DNA of 64,000 nt from contig NZ_NQKQ01000001.1 in assembly GCF_002269505.1 (NCBI RefSeq), forward strand, positions 1 to 64,000, in the 5' to 3' direction. The notes under the pieces were generated by a model. It was not told the origin of the DNA. It was given only the letters and a program-made list of their open reading frames with translations, and made no database searches. Source of the stretch: Pseudomonas fragi. GTDB lineage: Bacteria > Pseudomonadota > Gammaproteobacteria > Pseudomonadales > Pseudomonadaceae. A program made the translations under genes and the position numbers. Below, piece by piece: positions 36,731 through 44,344 of the stretch. The first letter of the stretch is position 1, and every line of letters starts with the position of its first letter.

Positions 36731-38005
36731 TCAGCCGTGGGCGTTCAGGACGGGATCACGACGCAACTTGTCGCTTGCCGGGTTCAAGGCTTCGCGCATA
36801 AAACCAAAGCCAGTGCGCTTGTCGAGGCGGAACAGGGTGTTGGTCACATACACATCGTCACGCACCCCCACCACTTCCAGCACTTCACTGACGCAACGGC
36901 GACCATCGGGCATGCGCGTCAGCTGGATAATCACGTCCAGTGCGGCGCAGATCATCTGGCGCAGGGTTTTCTCCGCCACCGTACGCCCGGTCAAACCCAC
37001 CAGGGTTTCCAGACGCAGCAGAGCATCCTGTGCCGTGTTGGCGTGCACGGTGCTCATGGAACCATCATGACCGGTGTTCATCGCGGTCAATACATCGAGC
37101 ACTTCCACACCACGGATCTCGCCGAGGATGATGCGATCCGGGCGCATCCGCAGGGCGTTGCGGATCAGGTCGCTGGATTTCACCTCGCCATGCCCTTCGG
37201 CATTGGGCGGGCGGGTTTCCAGGCGAACCACATGGGGATGGCCCAACTGCAATTCGGCCACGTCTTCGATGGTGACCAGACGTTCATGGGGGTTGATCAA
37301 CTGGCTGAGAATATTGAGCAGCGTGGTTTTACCGGTACCGGTACCGCCGCTGATCAGGATATTGCAGCGCTTGCCCACCGCATCCTGAAAGAATTCATAG
37401 ATCGCCTGGTCGATGGTCTGCATGGCGACCAGGTCGCTGCTTTGCAGCATGTCCTTGCGAAATTTCCGGATCGACAGGCACGGGCCATCCAGGGCAATGG
37501 GCGGAATGATCGCGTTGACCCGGCTGCCATCGGGCAGACGTGCATCGACCATCGGCGAGGACTCATCCAGACGCCGACCCAGCGGTGCCAGAATGCGCTG
37601 CATCACCCGCTCAACGTGATGATCGTCGATAAAGCGCAAGTCGCTCTGGCTGAGCCGCCCCTCGCGCTCGACAAACACCCGATGGGGGCCGTTGACCAGA
37701 ATTTCAGTCACGGCCGGGTCGCGCAGCAGCACCTCGAGGGGGCCGAAACCGGTCAGTTCGTCGACGATCTCTTCGGCCAGTCGCTCCATCTCATAGCGGG
37801 AAATAGCCAGATGCAGGCGCGACACATACTCGGCCACCCGCTCGGTAACAAACTGGGCCAACGATACGCGGGAGCCTTCCAGCAGATTTTTCCCGGTCTC
37901 TTCGATGGCATCGATGATATAGCGGTGCAGCACCAGTTTCAGGCCGTCATGGTCCGCACGACCGTCCTTGTACAGACCTGAGCCAAACAGCTGATCATTG
38001 CTCAT
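36731..38005 (-). CDS. tadA: TadA (CpaF-family) pilus ATPase
   Basis: A 424-aa secretion ATPase of the GspE/CpaF superfamily that powers Flp pilus assembly from the cytoplasm. Walker A is ISGGTGTGKTTLLN, Walker B RPDRIILGEIRG, and the Asp/His boxes lie between (ERLVTIEDVAELQL, MNTGHDGSMSTVHAN). The ATG at 38005 overlaps the tadZ stop (ATGA). Confidence 0.93.
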   Translation of the reverse strand: MSNDQLFGSGLYKDGRADHDGLKLVLHRYIIDAIEETGKNLLEGSRVSLAQFVTERVAEYVSRLHLAISRYEMERLAEEIVDELTGFGPLEVLLRDPAVTEILVNGPHRVFVEREGRLSQSDLRFIDDHHVERVMQRILAPLGRRLDESSPMVDARLPDGSRVNAIIPPIALDGPCLSIRKFRKDMLQSSDLVAMQTIDQAIYEFFQDAVGKRCNILISGGTGTGKTTLLNILSQLINPHERLVTIEDVAELQLGHPHVVRLETRPPNAEGHGEVKSSDLIRNALRMRPDRIILGEIRGVEVLDVLTAMNTGHDGSMSTVHANTAQDALLRLETLVGLTGRTVAEKTLRQMICAALDVIIQLTRMPDGRRCVSEVLEVVGVRDDVYVTNTLFRLDKRTGFGFMREALNPASDKLRRDPVLNAHG

Positions 38006-39207
38006 TTGGCCCCCCACAGGCGGTTCAGGTTCAGCCAGTTGCCCGATTTGGAAGTTGCTTGTTCAGGCACCTGTGAACGCAAGACCAGCCGCTCACCGAG
38101 TTTTTTCAGGGCCTGGCTCAGGGCTTCCCGCGGGGCCAGGTCAAACAGGGTGGTGGCCTGGTTCTTGGCATTGATGCGCAACTCAGGGCTGGGAGGGAGT
38201 GTCGCCATCACCGGCAGGCCAAAGCTTTTACCCAGGGCATCGGCATTGGGGGCAACGCCACTCATGTAGCGATCAATCAACAAGCCCGTATGCTCGAACT
38301 TCATGCCCTTGGCCCGCCAGCGGCTGAGCACGTCGAGGTTGCGACGGCAATCGAGCACGCTTTGGTCGGTGTACCACAGCAGGCTGTCGCAATGGGTGGC
38401 AAAGGTGCGCAGGGCTTCACTGTCGGGCTGACCGGTGAGGTTGACCACAATATGCCGGAAGTGCTGACGCAGGGCACTGAGCAACATATACAGCTCCGCC
38501 GCACTGGTTTGCTCAAGCGGCCCATCGCCGTCGCCGTGGGCCAGCACCCGCAGACCGTCCGGCGCGGCGGTGAAGGCACTGTCAATCAGGGTGCTGTCCA
38601 GGCGTCGCAAATGGCGCAGGGCATCACCGAAGAAGAACGAGCTTTCCAGGCCCAGCACGGCCAGGCCATCGCCACGGGGCACGCCCAGGTCCAGAAACAG
38701 GGTTTTTTGTTCCATCTTCTGCACCACCAGCCCCAGGTGGCTGGCCAGCAATGCACCATCGGCATTGCATTGCGCACTGAGCAGCACGCTCAGTCCACCC
38801 AACTGGGCATTGGGTGCCACGGGGGGCAGGCGCTTGCTCAGGCGCCGTACCAGCCCGGCTACTTCACTGGACCGCGAACCGTAGGCGACAAAATCCCTCG
38901 CCCCGGCGCGCATGGCATTGAGCACCAGCTGGTTATCCATACCGTCGCCCAGGGCAACGATGGCCAGCATGGGCTTGGCTTCCAGCGCGCCTTCGATCAG
39001 CGCGCACTGGTTAACCACCTTGTCCCGATCCAGGCCCACAAAAATCAGGCCGGCAAACGTCACATCAACCAGGGCCAGCAGTTCATCCAGGCTACTTGTA
39101 CCTGCACCCACCACTTGACCCAACGGCGCTAATGCTCCCTGCAGCCACTCAAGATCGGTGTTGTTGCGCGTCAGCGCGAGAAATGTCTGGCTTAGGCTTT
39201 GGCTCAT
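38002..39207 (-). CDS. tadZ: TadZ/CpaE polar localisation protein
   Basis: A 401-aa atypical ParA/MinD-like protein with an N-terminal receiver-like domain (about residues 1-130) and a deviant P-loop domain lacking a clear Walker A. TadZ places the Tad machinery at a cell pole. It overlaps both rcpA and tadA by 4 bp, a tightly coupled operon. Confidence 0.87.
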   Translation of the reverse strand: MSQSLSQTFLALTRNNTDLEWLQGALAPLGQVVGAGTSSLDELLALVDVTFAGLIFVGLDRDKVVNQCALIEGALEAKPMLAIVALGDGMDNQLVLNAMRAGARDFVAYGSRSSEVAGLVRRLSKRLPPVAPNAQLGGLSVLLSAQCNADGALLASHLGLVVQKMEQKTLFLDLGVPRGDGLAVLGLESSFFFGDALRHLRRLDSTLIDSAFTAAPDGLRVLAHGDGDGPLEQTSAAELYMLLSALRQHFRHIVVNLTGQPDSEALRTFATHCDSLLWYTDQSVLDCRRNLDVLSRWRAKGMKFEHTGLLIDRYMSGVAPNADALGKSFGLPVMATLPPSPELRINAKNQATTLFDLAPREALSQALKKLGERLVLRSQVPEQATSKSGNWLNLNRLWGAK

Positions 39208-40430
39208 TGAGATAACCCGCTGCGGCTATTGAATTTGCCGTTCTCCAGGAAATACAGGCGATACCAGTTAGGGTCGTAATTGCGCAATTGCTCCCCGGGC
39301 ATCGTCGGCAGAGGCGCATTGGCAGCCAGTGGCTGAACCAGATGCGGCGTGACGATCATCAACAGTTCTTTCTCTTCACGACTGATATTGGAGTCGCGAA
39401 AAAAAGCGCCAAGAATCGGAATGTCGCCCAGCCCCGGGAATTTGTTGACCTGGGAGCTGTTGCGCGAACTGATCAAGCCACTGATCACAAAGCTTTCGCC
39501 ATCGGCCAGGGAGATGCTGGTATCGGTGCGGCGAACCGTCAGGCCCGGGACCAGGGTGCCGGCGATATTGACCGCATTGGTGTAGTCCAGCTCACTGACT
39601 TCGGGGGCCACCTTGAGCATGATGCGATCACGACCCACCACGGTCGGGGTCAGCGTGAGGCGGATACCGAACTCCTTGTACTCGATCGATACGTTATCGC
39701 TGCCGCTGCTGGGCACCGGGATCGGCACTTCACCGCCGGCCAGAAAGGTTGCACTCTGCCCGCTCATGGCCACCAGGCTGGGACGCGCCAGGGTGTAGGC
39801 AAAACCGCTGCCTTCCAGGGCGTTGATCATGGCCTTCACCTTGCCGCCGCCAAAACCGATATTGAAATACTTGGCATTGGCCACCGGACCACCGGTGATG
39901 ATCCCTTCAGCGGTGCTGAGGAATGAGCCCGGCGAGCCGAACAGGAAGTTGCTGCCCATGCCGAAGATCGAAGTACTAGCTTCCTGCAGTTTGGTACGGC
40001 TGACTTCGACAAACCGGATATCGGTTTGCACCTGCACCGGCAAGGTCGGGTCTTCGGAAGGCGGCAATGCCGTACCGGTCAACCCCGAAGCGGCCTTGCC
40101 CTTGACGAACAACATGGTCTGGTGCGGCTCTTTCGAACAGGCACTCCAGACCATCAGGCTGGTGGTGCCCGAGGCAATACCGGTGAGCAAAAAGGCATTT
40201 GGACCATTGGAACGAATATCGGCAATGGTGGGGTCGCCCACGGCAATGCGCGAAATATTCACCGGAAAACCCATGGCCTTCTGGGCCCCCTGGGCCACTT
40301 CCAGTACTGAGGGCAACGCGTTGAATGCCGCGCAATTCTCGCCTGCGGCCAAGGCCATTTGCAGGGGCAAGCTGCTCAGCAGCAGCGTCCAGACAGCACG
40401 TTTATAAAGTGGAGCGCAACGGTGGCTCAT
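39204..40430 (-). CDS. rcpA: RcpA/CpaC outer-membrane secretin
   Basis: A 408-aa secretin that forms the outer-membrane pore for the Flp pilus. The signal peptide (VWTLLLSSLPLQMALA) is followed by a BON/N0-like domain with AFLLTGIASGTTSLMVW, and the secretin domain shows LAGGEVPIPVPSSGSDNVSI, VPGLTVRRTDTSISL and IPILGAFFR. It lies 36 bp downstream of rcpC. Confidence 0.92.
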   Translation of the reverse strand: MSHRCAPLYKRAVWTLLLSSLPLQMALAAGENCAAFNALPSVLEVAQGAQKAMGFPVNISRIAVGDPTIADIRSNGPNAFLLTGIASGTTSLMVWSACSKEPHQTMLFVKGKAASGLTGTALPPSEDPTLPVQVQTDIRFVEVSRTKLQEASTSIFGMGSNFLFGSPGSFLSTAEGIITGGPVANAKYFNIGFGGGKVKAMINALEGSGFAYTLARPSLVAMSGQSATFLAGGEVPIPVPSSGSDNVSIEYKEFGIRLTLTPTVVGRDRIMLKVAPEVSELDYTNAVNIAGTLVPGLTVRRTDTSISLADGESFVISGLISSRNSSQVNKFPGLGDIPILGAFFRDSNISREEKELLMIVTPHLVQPLAANAPLPTMPGEQLRNYDPNWYRLYFLENGKFNSRSGLSQ

Positions 40431-40466
40431 ATTGGTTTTCCTTGTAGATAAGGATTTTTATTGGGC

Positions 40467-41396
40467 CTACTGCTGAGCCGTTTGATTGCCGCGGATCACT
40501 TCAATACCGCGCACCCGAGGGGCGACAGCGGGATTGCTGCTGACTGGCACTCTTGCCGGACTGGCCATAGCTAACTGGTTAAATTGATAAAGACTGCGCT
40601 TGGCATTCTCAAGATTAGTCGCAGATTCCTGCTCACCCGCCCAATATTTGCTCAAACGTTGCTCGTCGGCACTGCGCACGGCCAGACGCAGGGTGCCTGC
40701 CTGGGTCGCGAGCATCAGTTGATTGAGAAGAAGTTCAGGAACCGCCAGAACGGCGGAGCGCGCATTGATACGGCTTTGCTCTTGCTTGAGCGCTTCTTCG
40801 GCGTTTTTCGGCTGGCTCGCCAACTTGCCATCGCTGGTCAAGCCCAGCTCGCCGCCCACACTCAGCACTCGTACTGCCGGCAATACCACCTGGGCCGACT
40901 GCTGTGGATTGCCACTGTCCTGACGCAAGAACAGCAGGATATCGACGTAATCGCCGGGGCTGAGCTGCCCACCCGCAGCGGACACCTCGTCAATCATGAC
41001 CCCCAGTGCGCGCTCATCCGGGCGAATCATGCGGGCCAGCGGCCCGCCCATTTCAAAACTTTGCTCACTGAGCCAGGTACCTGCACTCAGGCTGCGCCAC
41101 GGGGTACGCCCCACCGCCTGATCGATGGCAGTCAGGCTGCCAGCAGGTGCGGTACGGAGTTTTTCCAGGGTCAGATCATCGGCCGTCAAGGCCACATTCG
41201 GGGGGACATCGCGCACCAGTACCACAACCGCCTGGCGGGTTTTGTCTTCAACTGCCGCTACACCTTGCTCTACAGACTGAGCCACCGGAACTTCGGCAAC
41301 CGGCTGCTGTCGACTCAATACCAGCCCCCAGTATCCGGCGGCAATTGCCCCGACAAACAAAATGGCGGCCAGTATCAGACTGCGTCGATTGTTCAT
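40467..41396 (-). CDS. rcpC: RcpC/CpaB pilus assembly protein
   Basis: A 309-aa protein with one N-terminal transmembrane helix (LILAAILFVGAIAAGYWG) and an SAF domain (VLVRDVPPNVALTADDLTLE). RcpC works with the secretin RcpA in the periplasm. It is the first gene of the eight-gene rcpC-DUF3613 operon. ATG at 41396 has GGGAG upstream; the frame to 41423 is longer but unsupported. Confidence 0.9.
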   Translation of the reverse strand: MNNRRSLILAAILFVGAIAAGYWGLVLSRQQPVAEVPVAQSVEQGVAAVEDKTRQAVVVLVRDVPPNVALTADDLTLEKLRTAPAGSLTAIDQAVGRTPWRSLSAGTWLSEQSFEMGGPLARMIRPDERALGVMIDEVSAAGGQLSPGDYVDILLFLRQDSGNPQQSAQVVLPAVRVLSVGGELGLTSDGKLASQPKNAEEALKQEQSRINARSAVLAVPELLLNQLMLATQAGTLRLAVRSADEQRLSKYWAGEQESATNLENAKRSLYQFNQLAMASPARVPVSSNPAVAPRVRGIEVIRGNQTAQQ

Positions 41397-41729
41397 GCAC
41401 AAACTCCCTTTATCACTGCGCACTGCAGACTAAAAAACCCATTCACAATCAGGTAGCTATGAACCTTTAATGCGTTTGCAACCAATCGCTATTTAAAAAT
41501 AGCTCAGGTAAAGCAAAATGCCATTAGCGAACTAAAAAATCTCTAATCAATTGTGAATAGTTTGATTTGACACACATTTTTTAAACACTCATTTGGATTA
41601 ATACTTTGTGATTAGTCCAATGATACAGTTGTGAGAAAGTCATTTATTGCCAATGCTGTGCTTGCAGATGGAAACCACCCTGCGCCCAAGTTACGCAGTG
41701 CCCGACCCGGCGCACTAAGGAGAAGTCAG
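41397..41729. promoter_or_regulatory. Divergent control region of rcpC operon and flp, with ATTAATAC-type motif
   Basis: A 333-bp gene-free, AT-rich region between the divergent rcpC and flp genes. It contains GGATTAATACTTTG (41595-41608), 121 bp before flp, matching the motifs at 27001 and 32998, and a TTGACA at about 41566. No other structure was recognised. Confidence 0.55.
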
Positions 41730-41966
41730 ATGATGTTAAATACTGTTCTGAAAGTGTATGTACCTGCCCAGGTATTTTTATCGCGCCAGGCCAGGTTGTT
41801 TGCAAAACGGACTGAAGGTGCTTCGGGTATCGAATACGCAATTATTGCGGCGATGGTGGCGGTGGTTATTGCTGGGCTATCACCTAAAGTACAGGAAGCA
41901 GTAACAACTATTTTCACTACTATAACAACCGGCCTAAACAAACCTGTGGCAGCAACTGGCGGTTAA
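41730..41966 (+). CDS. flp: Flp type IVb prepilin
   Basis: A 78-aa prepilin, the major subunit of the Tad pilus. The peptidase site is TEG followed by ASGIEYAIIAAMVAVVIAG, so cleavage after Gly30 gives a mature pilin of 48 aa with the canonical Glu5-Tyr6 pair. The leader is unusually long for the family and contains several basic residues. AAGGAGAAG precedes the ATG at 41730. Confidence 0.92.
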   Translation: MMLNTVLKVYVPAQVFLSRQARLFAKRTEGASGIEYAIIAAMVAVVIAGLSPKVQEAVTTIFTTITTGLNKPVAATGG

Positions 41967-41994
41967 ACTTAACTAACCAACATGAGCTTAAAAC

Positions 41995-42408
41995 ATGCCC
42001 CTCTCCCCACCACGCCAACAACTACTTCTGGTGGATGACGAAGAGGACGCACTGCTGGAGTTGGCTGAGCTGCTGGAGGGCGAGGGCTTTTGTTGCTACA
42101 CGGCAACATCAGTCAAACTCGCCCTTTCGCAGTTGACCCAACATCCGGATATTGCGCTGGTCATCACCGACCTGCGCATGCCGGAAGAGAGCGGTATGGC
42201 GCTGATCAAGCGCCTGCGCGAGCACACCTCGCGTCAGCATTTGCCGGTGATAGTCATTTCCGGGCACGCCGATATGGACGATGTCAGCGATCTTCTGCGC
42301 CTGCAGGTGCTGGACCTTTTTCGCAAACCCATCTACCACGTGCGCCTGCTCGACACCCTCGAAAACCTCTTCCCGAAGCCCACACAATTACACCTGGCCA
42401 GAACGTGA
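41995..42408 (+). CDS. Stand-alone receiver-domain response regulator
   Basis: A 137-aa CheY-like protein consisting of one receiver domain. The acidic pair is in LLVDDEEDA, the phosphoacceptor D59 in VITDLRMPEESG, the switch Thr is replaced by Ser in VIVISGHADM, and the conserved Lys is in LFRKPIY. No output domain is present. It lies 28 bp after flp on the same strand, with a terminator after it, so it is likely cotranscribed with flp. Its kinase and role are unknown; a PprA phosphate sink or Tad-specific switch are possibilities. Confidence 0.85.
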   Translation: MPLSPPRQQLLLVDDEEDALLELAELLEGEGFCCYTATSVKLALSQLTQHPDIALVITDLRMPEESGMALIKRLREHTSRQHLPVIVISGHADMDDVSDLLRLQVLDLFRKPIYHVRLLDTLENLFPKPTQLHLART

Positions 42409-42420
42409 CCCCCATAATGT

Positions 42421-42457
42421 AAAAGCCCGCCCCCCTAACTTATGGAGGCGGGCTTTT
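42421..42457. terminator. Bidirectional terminator between the receiver gene and tpsB
   Basis: Stem AAAAGCCCGCC (42421-42431) with GGCGGGCTTTT (42447-42457), 15-nt loop. The A and T runs serve both converging genes. Confidence 0.9.
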
Positions 42458-42468
42458 ACTGTCACTGA

Positions 42469-44151
42469 CTACAACTGATAACTAAAACTCAAGGTATAAC
42501 GCGGCCGACGGTTAAAACTGTCCAGTGCTATATCCGACATGGGTTTGGCAACTTCCAGGGCAACGTTGTAATAGCGCTTGTCACCAAAACGCAAGCCCAG
42601 TGCTGCCGAAGACATATCCGAACCTTTTAACGGCAACTGGTTGTACCAGACTTTGGCCCTGTCCAGGACGGCATAGGGTTGCAGCAACTTGACCCACTCA
42701 CCGTCGCGATTGAAACTGTAATTAAGCTCGTATGCCGCCCCCCAGCCCTTGTCCCCCGAAGCCTGATCATCAGGATAGCCACGACCGAAGTTCTGCCCGC
42801 CAAATACCGCCCGCTCGCTGTCAGGCAGGGTGTCATCGCTCCAGTAAAGAGCACCCGAAATCACCCCCTGCCAGTTGTCGAAGTAGCCATTGCTCTGCAC
42901 GCCCGACAAGCGCAAACGGAAGAAGTCCAGATCGTACTGCGTGCCGGTCAGGTTGGTCTCGCTCTTGGCACCCATGCCATCTATGCCCTGGTACAAGCCG
43001 GCACTGACGATACGCAGTTGTTTGGCATCGGACTTGCGCCAGTCGCCCTCAAACGCCAGTGCCCGCACGTTGGTTTTGTCACTGATGGTCTGCCCGTAGC
43101 CGACGATCTCGTAGTCAGTCTTGTCATTGACCCCGTACAACCGCGCCGCTGCGCTGAGCCATTGATCCGGGGCAGCAATCAGCGGATGGCTGATACCGAT
43201 CGAGAAGCGGTCATTCTCGCGATGAGGTTTAAGTTCAAAGCCGTCGCTGGTAAAGATACTGGTGCTCGGATCACTGCGATAACTGGAACCGTACAGGCTC
43301 AATTGCGTACCTTCCGCGTTGAGGTACTGGCTGTAATCGAGACGGTAGTAGTGCTCCTTGTCATTGCCCGGCGGAAACAGACCGCTCAAGGTCAACTGTT
43401 CGGCCATGGCCGTTTGCGAGTTGCTGCTGGCCGAGAGCAGCGCCTGGGTACTGCTGCGGTTGCCTTCAACCAGGCTCATGCTGGTGGTGAACGGTTTGCG
43501 GCTGGCGCTGATACTCAGCGTCGAAGCGCCATCCGTGGTGCCCGGCGGCGGTACTTGTGCCTCCAGGGTGACCCCGGGAATACGGCTTAGCAGCGTGCTG
43601 TAACGGTTGAAGGTTTTACGGGTAAGCGGGCGTTCGCCCTTGAGCTTGTCTACCAACTCATCCACAAACCCTTTGACCCGCCCGATATCGCCGTCAACCT
43701 TGTACTCGCTGATATAGCCTTCGACCAGCACCACACGCACCAGCCCCTGGTCGAAGTTCTGCTGGGGCAAAAACGCATAGGACAATAAATAGCCATCGTC
43801 CTGGTATCGCTTGGTGATCTTGCGCGTGGCCTCGATCAGTTCGGCCAGGGTGATTTCATGGCCCAGCAGCGGTTTGTACACCGCCCCCAGCTCAGGCAAC
43901 GGATAGATCGTGCCACCTTCGATCTGCAACTTGCGAATCGTCAGACGGGTGCCCATTTCCAATGGCCGGGGTTGCGCAGCCGCCGGCTTGGGTAGCTCCA
44001 GCGCAGGCGCCGCAGGGCGATAGGCATCCGCCGGCAAGTTGGGCGTGGGCAGGGTTTGCATGCTGTCATTACTGTTGAGGAAACGAGGAAGGGTCTCGGC
44101 CCCCGCATACGGGGCCAGAGCCAACAACAGAAAGGGAACGCAATTACGCAT
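42469..44151 (-). CDS. FhaC/ShlB-type two-partner secretion transporter (TpsB)
   Basis: A 560-aa outer-membrane protein. After a signal peptide (MRNCVPFLLLALAPYAGA) come two POTRA domains (about residues 60-215, with ITKRYQDDGYLLSYAFLPQQ and LVRVVLVEGYISEYKVDG) and a C-terminal 16-strand barrel ending in RYTLSFSYQL. The barrel motif FGGQNFGRGYPDDQASGDKG corresponds to the conserved VRGY/F loop of the family. It would export a large TpsA exoprotein, but no TpsA gene is visible in the window. ATG at 44151 has GGAGTG upstream. Confidence 0.85.
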   Translation of the reverse strand: MRNCVPFLLLALAPYAGAETLPRFLNSNDSMQTLPTPNLPADAYRPAAPALELPKPAAAQPRPLEMGTRLTIRKLQIEGGTIYPLPELGAVYKPLLGHEITLAELIEATRKITKRYQDDGYLLSYAFLPQQNFDQGLVRVVLVEGYISEYKVDGDIGRVKGFVDELVDKLKGERPLTRKTFNRYSTLLSRIPGVTLEAQVPPPGTTDGASTLSISASRKPFTTSMSLVEGNRSSTQALLSASSNSQTAMAEQLTLSGLFPPGNDKEHYYRLDYSQYLNAEGTQLSLYGSSYRSDPSTSIFTSDGFELKPHRENDRFSIGISHPLIAAPDQWLSAAARLYGVNDKTDYEIVGYGQTISDKTNVRALAFEGDWRKSDAKQLRIVSAGLYQGIDGMGAKSETNLTGTQYDLDFFRLRLSGVQSNGYFDNWQGVISGALYWSDDTLPDSERAVFGGQNFGRGYPDDQASGDKGWGAAYELNYSFNRDGEWVKLLQPYAVLDRAKVWYNQLPLKGSDMSSAALGLRFGDKRYYNVALEVAKPMSDIALDSFNRRPRYTLSFSYQL

Positions 44152-44249
44152 AGGACACTCCATGTTCAACTACGGCGGCATAACGAGGGGCTTCTTTTTT
44201 AGAATGCTTTGCGAAGCGGCCCGAGCATCAGTCCTACAACCTGCACATG

Positions 44250-44283
44250 AAAAAAGACGAGAGACTCATCTGAATCTCTCGTC
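44250..44283 (-). terminator. Terminator of the Gly-rich lipoprotein gene
   Basis: Minus strand: perfect stem GACGAGAGA / TCTCTCGTC (44275-44283 and 44256-44264) followed by TTTTTT. It separates the Gly-rich gene from the tpsB gene, which therefore probably has its own promoter. Confidence 0.9.
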
Positions 44284-44344
44284 CCAACCAAGCGTAGGCG
44301 CTGTAGGTAAGGCCGTCGAACCGGCCAGGTGCAATATTCTTCAG

